From the NCBI GenBank assembly GCA_964019135.1, contig OZ025263.1, positions 36,062,133 through 36,126,132 of the forward strand: a stretch of DNA of 64,000 nt, in the 5' to 3' direction. The notes beneath the pieces were generated by a model, which saw only the letters and a list, made by a program, of their open reading frames with translations, was not told the DNA's origin and made no database searches. The first letter of the stretch is position 1, and every line of letters starts with the position of its first letter. A program made the translations under genes and the position numbers. Positions 31,863 to 45,769 of this stretch are shown piece by piece. Source of the stretch: Arenicola marina (lineage: Eukaryota > Annelida > Polychaeta > Arenicolidae).

Positions 31863-34800
31863 TCAGACCCACGGACCCCCACTGGGGTCACAGCTACAGG
31901 TATAACGGCCAGGGCAGGGGACAGGGCCAGACCCACAGACCCCCACTGGGGTCACAGCTACAAGTATAACGGCCATGGCAGGGGACAGGGCCAGACCCCC
32001 ACTGGCATCACAGCTACAGGTATAACGGCCAGGGAAGGGGACAGGGCAGACCCACAGACCCCCACTGGGGTCACAGCTACAGGTATAACGGCCAGGACAG
32101 GGGACAGGGCAGACCCACAATCCCCCACTGGGGTCACAGCTACAGGTATAAGGGCCAGGGCAGGGGACAGGGCAGACCCACAGACCCCCACTGCGGTCAC
32201 AGCTACAGGTATATATCGGCCAGCGCAGGAGACAGGGCCAGACCCCCCTCTGGGGTCACAGCTACAGGTATACCGGGTAGGGCAGGGGACAGGGTCAGAC
32301 CCACAGACCCCCACTGGCGTCACAGCCACAGGTATAACGGCCAGGACAGGGGACAGGGCCAGACCCACAGACCCCCAATGGGGTCACAGCTACAGGTATA
32401 ACGGCCAGGGCAGGAGACAGGGTCAGACCCACAAACCCCCACTGGGGTCACAGCTACAGGTATAACGGCCAGGGCAGGGGACAGGGCCAGACCAACAGAC
32501 CCCCACTGGGGTCACAGCTACAAGTATAACGGTCAGGGCAGGGGACAGGGCCAGACCCCCACTGGGATCACAGCTACAGGTATAACGGCCAGGGAAGGTG
32601 ACAGGGCAGCCACAGACCCCCACTGGGGTCACAGCTACAGGTATAACGGCCAGGGCAGGGGACAGGGCAGACCCACAGTCTTCCACTGGGGTCACAGCTA
32701 CAGGTATAACGGCAAGGGCAGGGGACAGGGCAGACCCACAGATCCCCACTGGGGTCACAGCTACAGGTATATATCGGCCAGGGCAGGAGACAGGGCCAGA
32801 CCCCCACAGGGGTCACAGCTACAGGTATAACGGCCAGGGCAGGGGACAGGGCCAGACCCACAGACCCCCACTGGGGTTACAGCTACAGGTATAACGGCCA
32901 GGGCAGGGGACAGGGTAGACTCACAGACCCACACTGGGGTCACAGTTACAGGTATAACGCCCAGGGCGAAGGACAGGGCCAGACCCACAGACCCCCACTG
33001 GGGTCACAGCTACAGGTATAACGGCCAGGGCAGTGGACATGGCCAGACCCACAGACCCCCACTGGGTTCACAGCTACAGGCATAACGGCCAGGGCAGGGG
33101 ACAGGGCAGACCCACAGACCCCCACTGGGGTCACAGCTACAGGTATAACGGCCAGGGCAGGGGACTGGGTCAGACCCACAGACCCCCACTGGGGTCACAG
33201 CTACAACTATAACGGCCATCGCAGGAGACAGGGCCAGACCCACAGACCGCCACTGGGGTCAGAGCTACAAGTATAACGGCCAGGGCAGGGGACAGGACCA
33301 GACCCCCACTGGGGTCACAGCTACAGGTATATATCGGCCAGGGCAGGAGACAGGGCCAGACCCCCACAGGGGTCACAGCTACAGGTAAAACGGCCAGGGC
33401 AGGGGACAGGGCCAGACCCACAGACCCCCACTGGGGTTACAGCTACAGGTATAACGGCCAGGGCAGGGGACAGGGTAGACTAACAGACCCACACTGGGGT
33501 CACAGCTACAAGTATAACGGCCAGGGCAGGGGACAGGGCCAGACCCACAGACCCCCACTGGGGTCACAGCTACAGGTATAACGGCCAGGGCAGGGGACAG
33601 GGCCAGACCCACAGACCCCCACTGGGGTCACAGTTACAGGTATAACGCCCAGGGCGAAGGTCAGGGCGAGACCCACAGACCCCCACTGGGGTCACAGCAA
33701 CAGGTATAACGGCCAGGGCAGGGAACAGGGCAGACCCACAGACCCCCACTGGGGTCACAGCTACAGGTATAACGGCCAGGGCTGGGCACAGGGCCAGACC
33801 CACAGACCCCCACTGGGGTCACAGCTACAAGTATAACGGCCAGGGCAGGGGACAGGATAGACCCACAGACCCTCACGGGGGTCAAAGCTACAGGTATAAC
33901 GGCCAGGGCATGGGACAGTGTCAGACCCACAGATCCCCACTGAGGTCACAGCTACAGGTATAACGGCCAGGGCAGGGGACAGGGTCAGACCCACAAATCC
34001 CCACCGGGGTCACAGCTACAGGTATAACGGCCAGGGCAGGAGACAGGGTCAGACCCACAGACCCCCACTGGGGTCACAGCTACAGGTATAACGGCCAGGG
34101 CAGGGGACAGGGCCAGACGCACAAACCCCCACTGGGGTCACAGCTACAGGTATAACGGCCAGGGCAGGAGACAGGGTCAGACCCACGGACCCCCACTGGG
34201 GTCACAGCTACAGGTATAACGGCCAGGGCAGGGGACAGGGCCAGACCCACAGACCCCCACTGGGGTCACAGCTACAAGTATAACGGCCATGGCAGGGGAC
34301 AGGGCCAGACCCCCACTGGCATCACAGCTACAGGTATAACGGCCAGGGAAGGGGACAGGGCAGACCCACAGACCCCCACTGGGGTCACAGCTACAGGTAT
34401 AACGGCCAGGACAGGGGACAGGGCAGACCCACAATCCCCCACTGGGGTCACAGCTACAGGTATAAGGGCCAGGGCAGGGGACAGGGCAGACCCACAGACC
34501 CCCACTGCGGTCACAGCTACAGGTATATATCGGCCAGCGCAGGAGACAGGGCCAGACCCCCCTCTGGGGTCACAGCTACAGGTATACCGGGTAGGGCAGG
34601 GGACAGGGTCAGACCCACAGACCCCCACTGGGGTTACAGCTACAGGTATAATGGCCAGGACAGGGGACAGGGCCAGACCCACAGACGCCCAATGGGGTCA
34701 CAGCTACAGGTATAACGGCAAGGGCAGGGGACAGGGCAGACCCACAGACCCCCACTGGGGTCACAGCTACAGGTATATATCGGCCAGGGCAGGAGACAGG

Positions 34801-35810
34801 GCCAGACCCCCACAGGGGTCACAGCTACAGGTATAACGGCCAGGGCAGGGGACAGGGCCAGACCCACAGACCCCCACTGGGGTTACAGCTACAGGTATAA
34901 CGGCCAGGGCAGGGGACAGGGTAGACTCACAGACCCACACTGGGGTCACAGTTACAGGTATAACGCCCAGGGCGAAGGACAGGGCCAGACCCACAGACCC
35001 CCACTGGGGTCACAGCTACAGGTATAACGGCCAGGGCAGTGGACATGGCCAGACCCACAGACCCCCACTGGGTTCACAGCTACAGGCATAACGGCCAGGG
35101 CAGGGGACAGGGTCAGACCCACAAATCCCCACCGGGGTCACAGCTACAGGTATAACGGCCAGGGCAGGAGACAGGGTCAGACCCACAGACCCCCACTGGG
35201 GTCACAGCTACAGGTATAACGGCCAGGGCAGGGGACAGGGCCAGACGCACAAACCCCCACTGGGGTCACAGCTACAGGTATAACGGCCAGGGCAGGAGAC
35301 AGGGTCAGACCCACGGACCCCCACTGGGGTCACAGCTACAGGTATAACGGCCAGGGCAGGGGACAGGGCCAGACCCACAGACCCCCACTGGGGTCACAGC
35401 TACAAGTATAACGGCCATGGCAGGGGACAGGGCCAGACCCCCACTGGCATCACAGCTACAGGTATAACGGCCAGGGAAGGGGACAGGGCAGACCCACAGA
35501 CCCCCACTGGGGTCACAGCTACAGGTATAACGGCCAGGACAGGGGACAGGGCAGACCCACAATCCCCCACTGGGGTCACAGCTACAGGTATAAGGGCCAG
35601 GGCAGGGGACAGGGCAGACCCACAGACCCCCACTGCGGTCACAGCTACAGGTATATATCGGCCAGCGCAGGAGACAGGGCCAGACCCCCCTCTGGGGTCA
35701 CAGCTACAGGTATACCGGGTAGGGCAGGGGACAGGGTCAGACCCACAGACCCCCACTGGGGTTACAGCTACAGGTATAACGGCCAGGACAGGGGACAGGG
35801 CCAGACCCAC
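31863..35810. repeat. Repeated block within the 63/64-bp satellite
   Basis: The block 31863-32368 recurs at 34177-34682 (offset 2,314 bp) and 35305-35810 (a further 1,128 bp). The distinctive word ATACCGGGTAGGGCAGG appears near 32270, 34585 and 35713 with the same offsets. The repeated segments are nearly identical, which points to recent amplification of multi-monomer units. Confidence 0.8.
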
Positions 35811-38649
35811 AGACGCCCAATGGGGTCACAGCTACAGGTATAACGGCAAGGGCAGGGGACAGGGCCAGACCCCCACAGGGGTCACAGCTACAGGTATAAC
35901 GGCCAGGGCAGGGGACAGGGCCAGACCCACAGACCCCCACTGGGGTTACAGCTACAGGTATAACGGCCAGGGCAGGGGACAGGGTAGACTCACAGACCCA
36001 CACTGGGGTCACAGTTACAGGTATAACGCCCAGGGCGAAGGACAGGGCCAGACCCACAGACCCCCACTGGGGTCACAGCTACAGGTATAACGGCCAGGGC
36101 AGTGGACATGGCCAGACCCACAGACCCCCACTGGGTTCACAGCTACAGGCATAACGGCCAGGGCAGGGGACAGGGCAGACCCACAGACCCCCACTGCGGT
36201 CACAGCTACAGGTATAACGGCCAGGGCAGGGGACTGGGTCAGACCCACAGACCCCCACTGGGGTCACAGCTACAACTATAACGGCCATCGCAGGAGACAG
36301 GGCCAGACCCACAGACCGCCACTGGGGTCACAGCTACAAGTATAACGGCCAGGGCAGGGGACAGGACCAGACCCCCACTGGGGTCACAGCTACAGGTATA
36401 ACGGCCAGGGCAGGGGACAGGGCAGACCCACAGACCCCCACTGGGGTCACAGCTACAGGTATATATCGGCCAGGGCAGGAGACAGGGCCAGACCCCCACT
36501 GGGGTCACGGCTACAGGCATAACGGCCAGGGCAGGGGACAGGGCCAGACCCACAGACCCCCACTGGGGTTACAGCTACAGGTATAACGGCCAGGGCAGGG
36601 GACAGGGTAGACTCACAGACCCCCACTGGGGTCACAGCTACAGGCATAACGGCCAGGGCAGGGGACAGGTCAGACCCACAGACCCCCACTGGGGTCACAG
36701 CTACAGGTATAACGGCCAGGGCAGGGGACAGGGCCAGACCCACAGACCCCCACTGGGGTCACAGCTACAGGTATAACGGCCAGGGCAGGGGACATGGCCA
36801 GACCCACAGACCCCCACTGGGGTCACAGCTACAAGTATAACGGCCATCGCAGGAGACAGGGTCAGACCCACAGACCCCCACTGAGGTCACAGCTACAAGT
36901 ATAACGGCCAGGGCAGGGGACAGGGCCAGACCCCCACAGGGGTCACAGCCACAGGTATAACGGCCAGGGCAAGGGACAGGGCAGACCCACAGACCCCCAC
37001 TGGGGTCACAGCTACAGGTATAACGGCCAGGGCAGGGGACAGGGCCAGACGCACCGACCCCCACTGGGGTCACAGCTACAAGTATAACGGCCAGGGCAGG
37101 GGACAGGGCCAGACCCCCACAGGGGTCACAGCCACAGGTATAACGGCCAGGGCAAGGGACAGGGCAGACCCACTGACCCCCACTGGGGTCACAGCTACAG
37201 GTATAACGGCCAGGGCAGGGGACAGGGCCAGACGCACAGACCCCCACTGGGGTCACAGCTACAAGTATAACGGCCAGGGCAGGGGACATGGCCAGACCCA
37301 CAGACTCCCACTGGGGTCACAGCTACAAGTATAACGGCCAGGGCAGGGGACAGGGCCAGACCCCCACAGGGGTCACAGCTACAGGTATAACGGCCAGGGC
37401 AAGGGACAGGGCAGACCCACAGACCCCCACTGGGGTCACAGCTACAGGTATAACGGCCAGGGCAGGAGACAGGGCCAGACCGACACTGGGGTCACAGCTA
37501 CAGGTATAACGGCCAGGGTAGGGGCCAGGGCAGACCCACAGACCCCCACTGGGGTCACAGCTACAGGTATAACGGCCAGGGCAGGGGACAGGGCCACCCC
37601 CACTTGGGTCACAGCTACAGGTATAACGGCCAGGGCAGGGGAGAGGGCCAGACCCACAGACCCCCACTGGGGTCACAGCTACAAGGAAAAACGGCCGGGG
37701 CAGGAGACAGGGCCAGACCCACAGACCCCCACTGGGGTTACAGCTGCAGGTATAACGGCCAGGGCAGGGGACAGGGCAGACCCACAGACCCCCACTGGGG
37801 TCACTGCTACACGTATAACGGCCAGGGCAGGGAACAGGGCCAGACCCCCACTGGGGTCATAGCTACAGGTATAATGGTAAAGCCAGGCGGCAGGGCAGAC
37901 CCACAGACCTCCACTGGGGTTACCGCTAGAGGTATATATCGTCCAGGGCAGGAGACAGGGCAGGAGACAGGGCAGACTCCCACTGGGGTCATAGCTACAG
38001 GTATGACGGCCAGGGCAGGGGACAGGGCAGACCCACATACCCCCTCTGGGGTCACAGCTACACGTATAACGGCCAGGGCAGGGGACAGGGCAGACCCACA
38101 GATCCCCACTGGGATCACAGCTACAGGTATAACGGCCAGAGCAGGGGACAGGGCAGACCCACAGTCCCCCACTGGGGTCACAGCTACAGGTATAACGGCC
38201 AGGGCAGGGGACAGGACAGAGCCACAGACCCCCACTGAGGTCACAGCTACAGGTATAACGGCCAGGGCAGGGGACTGGGCCAGACCCACAGCCCCCCACT
38301 GGGGTTACAGCTACAGGTATAACGGCCAGGGCAGGGGACAGAGCCAGACCCACAGACCCACACTGGGGTCACAGCTACAGGTATAACGGCCAGGGCAGGG
38401 GACATGGCCAGACCCACAGACCCCCACCGGGGTCACAGCTACAGGCATAACGGCCAGGGCAGGGGACAGGGCAGACCCACAGACCCCCACTGAGGACACA
38501 GCTACAGGTATAACGGCCAGGGCAGGGGACTGGGCCAGACCCACAGACCCCCACTGGGGTCACAGCTACAGGTATAACGGCCAGGGCAGGGGACAGGGCA
38601 GACCCACAGACCCCCACTGGGGTCACAACTACAGGTATAACGGCCAGGG

Positions 38650-41204
38650 CAGGTGACAGGGTCAGACCCACAGACCCCCACTGGGGTCACAGCTACAACT
38701 ATAACGGCCATCGCAGGAGACAGGGCCAGACCCACAGACCGCCACTTGGGTCACAGCTACAAGTATAACGGCCAGGGCAGGGGACAGGACCAGACCCCCA
38801 CTGGGGTCACAGCTACAGGTATAACGGCCAGGGCAGGGGACAGGGCAGACCCACAGACCCCCACTGGGGTCAAAGCTACAGGTATATATCGGCCAGGGCA
38901 GGAGACAGGGCCAGACCCCCACTGGGGTCACGGCTACAGGTATAACGGCCAGGGCAGGGGACAGGGTAGACTCATAGACCTCCACTGGGGTCACAGCTAC
39001 AGGCATAACGGCCAGGGCAGGGGACAGGGCAGACCCACAGACCCCCACTGGGGTCACAGCTACAGGTATAACGGCCAGGGCAGGGGACATGGCCAGACCC
39101 ACAGACCCCCACTGGGGTCACAGCTACAAGTATAACGGCCATCGCAGGAGACAGGGTCAGACACACAGACCCCCACTGGGATCACAGCTACAAGTATAAC
39201 GGCCAGGGCAGGGGACAGGGCCAGACCCCCACAGGGGACACAGCTACAGGTATAACGGCCAAGGCAAGGGACAGGGCAGACCCACAGACCCCCACTGGGG
39301 TCACAGCTACAGGTATAACGGCCAGGGCAGGAGACAGGGCCGGACTCCCACTGGGGTCACAGCTACAGGTATGACGGCCAGGGCAGGAGACAGGGCAGAC
39401 CCACATACCCCCTCTGGGGTCACAGCTACACGTATAACGGCCAGGGCAGGGGACAGGGCAGACCCACAGACCCCCAGTGGGGTCACAGCTACAGGTATAA
39501 CGGCCAGGGCAGGGGACAGGGCAGACCCACAGTCCCCCACTGGGGTCACAGCTACAGGTATAACGGCCAGGGCAGGGGACAGGACAGAGCCACAGACCCC
39601 CACTGAGGTCACAGCTACAGGTATAACGGCCAGGGCAGGGGACTGGGCCAGACCCACAGACCCCCACTGGGGTCACAACTACAGGTATAACGGCCAGGGC
39701 AGGGGACAGGACCAGACCCCCATGGGGTCACAGCTACAGGTATAACGGCCAGGGCAGGGGACAGGGTCAGACCCACAGACCCCCACTGGGGTCACAGCTA
39801 CAACTATAACGGCCATCGCAGGAGACAGGGCCAGACCCACAGACCGCCACTGGGGTCACAGCTACAAGTATAACGGCCAGGGCAGGGGACAGGACCAGAC
39901 CCCCATGGGGTCACAGCTACAGGTATAACGGCCAGGGCAGGGGACAGAGCAGACCCACAGACCCCCACTGGGGTCACAGCTACAGGTATAACGGCCAGGG
40001 CAGGGGACAGGGCAGACCCACAGACCCCCACTGGGGTCACAACTACAGGTATAACGGTCAGGGCAGGGGACAGGGTCAGACCCACAGACCCCCACTGGGG
40101 TCACAGCTACAACTATAACGGCCATCGCAGGAGACAGGGCCAGACCCACAGACCGCCACTTGGGTCACAGCTACAAGTATAACGGCCAGGGCAGGGGACA
40201 GGACCAGACCCCCACTGGGGTCACAGCTACAGGTATAACGGCCAGGGCAGGGGACAGGGCAGACCCACAGACCCCCACTGGGGTCACAGCTACAGGTATA
40301 TATCGGCCAGGGCAGGAGACAGGGCCAGACCCCCACTGGGGTCACGGCTACAGGTATAACGGCCAGGGCAGGATACAGGGTAGACTCACAGACCCCCACT
40401 GGGGTCACAGCTACAGGCATAACGGCCAGGGCAGGGGACAGGGCAGACCCAAAGACCCCCACTGGGGTCACAGCTACAGGTATAACGGCCAGGGCAGGGG
40501 ACATGGCCAGACCCACAGACCCCCACTGGGGTCACAGCTACAAGTATAACGGCCATCGCAGGAGACAGGGTCAGACACACAGACCCCCACTGGGGTCACA
40601 GCTACAAGTATAACGGCCAGGGCAGGGGACAGGGCCAGACCCCCACAGGGGTCACAGCTACAGGTATAACGGCCAAGGCAAGGGACAGGGCAGACCCACA
40701 GACCCCCACTGGGGTCACAGCTACAGGTATAACGGCCAGGGCAGGAGACAGGGCCGGACTCCCACTGGGGTCACAGCTACAGGTATAACGGCCAGGGCAG
40801 GGGACAGGGCCAGACCCCCAGACCGCCACTGGGGTCACAGCTACAGGTATAACCGCCAGGGCAGGGGACAGGGCAGAAACACAGACCCCCACTAGGGTCA
40901 CAGCTACAGGTATAACGGCCAGGGCCGGAGACAGGCCCAGACCCCCACTGGGGTCACAGCTACAGGTGTAACGGCCATTGCAGGGGACAGGGCCAGACCC
41001 AAAGACCCCCACTGGGGTTACAGCTACAGGTATAACGGCCAGGGCAGGGGACAGGGCCAGACCCCTACTGGGGTCACAGCTACAGGTATAACGGCCAAGG
41101 CAGGGGACAGGGTCAGACCCACAGACCCCCACTGGGGATACAGCTACAGGTATGACGGCCAGGGCAGGGGACAGGGCAGAAACACAGACCACCAATGGGG
41201 TCAC
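38650..41204. repeat. About 1.41-kb higher-order repeat, first cluster
   Basis: The region around 38662-39102 matches 40076-40516 at an offset of 1,414 bp with few differences. The same sequences recur 8,927 bp to the right: 39188-39676 versus 48115-48603, 39862-40149 versus 48789-49076, and 40076-40516 versus 49003-49443. So a block of about 22-23 monomers is itself repeated in tandem and then copied at distance. Confidence 0.8.
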
Positions 41205-44200
41205 AGCTACAAGTATATCGGTCAGGGCAGGGGACAGGGCCAGACCCCCACTGGGGTCACAGCTACAAGTATGACTGCCAGGGCAAGGGACAGGGCCAGA
41301 CCCCCACTGGGGTCACACCTACAGGTATAACGGCCAGGGCAGGGGACAGGGCCAGACCCCCACTGGGGTCACAGCTACAGGTATAACGGCCAGGGTAGGG
41401 GACAGGGCAGACTCACAGACCCCCACTTGGGTCACAGCTACAGGTATAACGGCCAGGGCAGGAGACAGGGCCAGACCCCCCTGGGGTCACAGCTACAGGT
41501 ATAACGGCCAGGGGAGGGGACAGGGCAGACCCACAGACCCCCACTGGGGTCACAGCTACAGGTATAACGGCCAGGGCAGGGAACAGGGCAGACCCACAAA
41601 CCCAAATGGGGTCACAGCTACCAGTATATATCGGCCAGGGCAGGAGATAGGGCCAGACCCCCACTGGGGTCACAGCTACAGGTGTAACGGCCATTGCAGG
41701 GGACAGGGCCAGACCCAAAGACCCCCACTGGGGTTACAGCTATAGGTATAACGGCCAGGGCAGGGGACAGGGTAGACTCACAGACCCCCACTGAGGTTAC
41801 AGCTACAGGTATAACGGCCAGGGCAGGGGAAAGGGCCAGACCCACAGACCCCCACTGGGGTTACAGCTACAGTTATAACGGCCGGGGCAGGAGACAGGGC
41901 CAGACTCACACACCCCCACTGGGGTCACAGCTACATGTATAACGGCCAGGGCAGGGGACAGCGTAGACCCACAGACTCCCACTGTGGTCACAGCTACACG
42001 TATAACGGCCAGGGCAGAGGACAGGGCCAGACCCCCACCGGGGTCATAGCTACAGGTATGACGGCCAGGGCAGGGGACAGGGCAGACCCACAGACCCCCC
42101 CTGGGGTCACAGCTACAGGTATAACGGCCAGGGCAGGGGACAGGGCCAGACCCCATCTGGGGTCACAGCTACAGGTATAATGGTAAGGGCAGGGGACAGG
42201 GTCAGACCCACAGACCCCCAGTGAGGTTACAGCTACAGGTATAACGGCCAGGGCAGGGGACAGGGTCAGACCCACAGACCCCCGCTGGGGTCATAGCTAC
42301 AGGTATAATGGTAAGGGCACGAGACAGGGTCAGACCCACAGACCCCCAGTGAGGTTACAGCTACAGGTATAACGGCCAGGGCAGGGGACAGGGCCAGACC
42401 CACAGACCCCCACTGGGGTCACAGCTACAAGGACAAACGGCCGGGGCAGGAGACAGGGCCAGACCCACAGACCCCCTCTGGGGTCACAGCTACACGTATA
42501 ACGGCCAGGGCAGGGGACAGGGTCAGACCCACAGACCCCCACTGGGGTCATAGCTACAGGTATAATGGTAAGGGCAGGGGACAGGGTCAGACCCACAGAC
42601 CCCCGCTGGGGTCATAGCTACAGGTATAACGGCCAGGGCAGGGGACAGGGTCAGACCCCGAGATCCCCACTGGGGTCACAGCTACAGGTATAACGGCCAG
42701 GGCAGGATACAGGGCCAGACCCCCAGACCGCCACTGGGGTCACAGCTACAGGTATAACCGCCAAGGCAACGGACAGGGCAGAAACACAGACCCCCACTAG
42801 GGTCACAGCTACAGGTATAACGGCCAGGGCAGGAGACAGGCCCAGACCCCCACTGGGGTCACAGCTACAGGTGTAACGGCCAGGTCAGGGGACAGGGCCA
42901 GACCCAAAGACCCCCACTGGGGTTACAGCTACAGGTATAACGGCCAGGGCAGGGGACAGGGCCAGACCCCCACTGGGGTCACAGCTACAGGTATAACGGC
43001 CAGGGCAGGGGACAGGGCAGACCCACAGACCCCCACTGGGGTCACAGCTACAGGTATAACGACCAAGGCAGGAGACAGGGTCAGACCCACAGACCCCTTC
43101 TGGGGTCACAGCTACAGGTATAACGGCCAGGGCAGGGGACAGGGGAGAACCACAGACCCCCACTGGGGTCACAGCTACAGGTATAACGGCCAGGGCATGG
43201 GACAGGGTCAGACCCACAGACCCCCACTGGGGTCACAGCTACAGGTATAACGGCCAAGGCAGGGGACAGGGTCAGACCCACAGACCCCCACTGGGGACAC
43301 AGCTAAAGGTATGACGGCCAGGGCAGGGGACAGGGCCAGACCCCCACTGGGGTCACACCTACAGGTATAACGGCCAGGGCAGGGGACAGGGCCAGACCCC
43401 CACTGGGGTCACAGCTACAGGTATAACGGCCAGGGTAGGGGACAGGGCAGACTCACAGACCCCCACTTGGGTCACAGCTACAGGTATAACGGCCAGGGCA
43501 GGAGACAGGGCCAGACCCCCACTGGGGTCACAGCTACAGGTATAACGGCCAGGGGAGGGGACAGGGCAGACCCGCAGACCCCCACTGGGGTCACAGCTAC
43601 TGGTATAACGGCCAGGGCAGGGAACAGGGCAGACCCACAAACCCCACTGGGGTCACAGCTACCAGTATATATCGGCCAGGGCAGGAGATAGGGCCAGACC
43701 CCCACTGGGGTCACAGCTACAGGTGTAACGGCCATTGCAGGGGACAGGGCCAGACCCAAAGACCCCCACTGGGGTTACAGCTATAGGTATAACGGCCAGG
43801 GCAGGGGACAGGGCAGACCCACAGACCCCCACTGGGGGCACAGCTACAGGTATAACGGCCAGGGCAGGGGACAGGGTAGACTCACAGACCCCCACTGAGG
43901 TTACAGCTACAGGTATAACGGCCAGGGCAGGGGAAAGGGCCAGACCCACAGACCCCCACTGGGGTTACAGCTACAGTTATAACGGCCGGGGCAGGAGACA
44001 GGGCCAGACCCACAGACCCCCACTGGGGTCACAGCTACATGTATAACGGCCAGGGCAGGGGACAGGGTAAACCCACAGACTCCCACTGTGGTCACAGCTA
44101 CACGTATAACGGCCAGGGCAGAGGACAGGGCCAGACCCCCACCGGGGTCATAGCTACAGGTATGACGGCCAGGGCAGGGGACAGGGCAGACCCACAGACC

Positions 44201-45769
44201 CCCCCTGGGGTCACAGCTACAGGTATAACGGCCAGGGCAGGGGACAGGGCCAGACCCCATCTGGGGTCACAGCTACAGGTATAATGGTAAGGGCAGGGGA
44301 CAGGGTCAGACCCACAGACCCCCAGTGAGGTTACAGCTACAGGTATAACGGCCAGGGCAGGGGACAGGGTCAGACCCACAGACCCCCGCTGGGGTCATAG
44401 CTACAGGTATAATGGTAAGGGCAGGGGACAGGGTCAGACCCACAGACCCCCAGTGAGGTTACAGCTACAGGTATAACGGCCAGGGCAGGGGACAGGGTCA
44501 GACCCACAGACCCCCGCTGGGGTCATAGCTACAGGTATAATGGTAAGGGCACGAGACAGGGTCAGACCCACAGACCCCCAGTGAGGTTACAGCTACAGGT
44601 ATAACGGCCAGAGCAGGGGACAGGGCCAGACCCACAGACCCCCACTGGGGTCACAGCTACAAGGACAAACGGCCGGGGCAGGAGACAGGGCCAGACCCAC
44701 AGACCCCCTCTGGGGTCACAGCTACACGTATAACGGCCAGGGCGGGGGACAAGGCCAGACCCCCACTGGGGTCATAGCTACAGGTATAGCGGCCACGGCA
44801 GGGGACAGGGCAAGCCCACAGACCCCCACTGGGATCAAAGCTACAGGTATAACGGCCAGGGCAGGGGACAGGGCCAGACCCCATCTGGGGTTACAGCTAC
44901 AGGTAAAACGGCCAGGGCAGGGGACAGGGCCAGACCCCCACTGGGGTCACAGCTACAGGTTTAACGGCCAGGGCAGGGGACAGGGCAGAAACACAGACCC
45001 CCACTGGGGTCACAGCTACAGGTATAAGGGCCAGGGCATAGGACAGAGTCAGACCCACAGACCCCCACTGGGGTCACAGCTACAGGTTTAACGGCCAGGG
45101 CAGGGGACAGGGCAGACCCGCAGAACCCCACTGGGGTCACAGCTACAGGTATAACAGCCAGGGCAGGCGACAGGGCCAGACCGACAGACCCCCACTGGGG
45201 TCACAGCTACAAGTATAACGGCGTGGGCAGGGGACAGGGCCAGACCCCCACTGGGGTCAAAGCTACAAGTTTAACGGCCAGGGCAGGGGACAGGGCCAGA
45301 CCTTCACTGGGGTCACAGCTACAGGTATAACGGCCAGGACAGGGGACAGGGCAGACCCACAGACCCCCACTGGAGTCACAGCTACAGGTATAACGGCCAG
45401 GGCAGGGGACAGGGCCAGACCCCCACTGGGGTCACAGCTACAGGTATCACGGCCAGAGCAGGGGACAGGGCCAGACCCACAGACCCACACTGGGGTCACA
45501 GCTACAAGTATAACGACCAGGGCAGGGGACAGGGCCAGATCCCCACTGGGGTCACAACTACAAGTATAACGGCCAGGGCAGAGTACAGGGCCAGACCCCC
45601 ACTGGGGTCACAGCTACAGGTATAACGGCCAGGGCAGGGGACAGGGCAGACCCACAGACCCCCACTGGGGTCACAGCTACCGGTATAACGGCCAGGGCAG
45701 GAGACAGGCCCAGACCCTCACTGGGGTCACAGCTACAGGTATAACGGCCAGGGCAGGGGACAGGGCCAG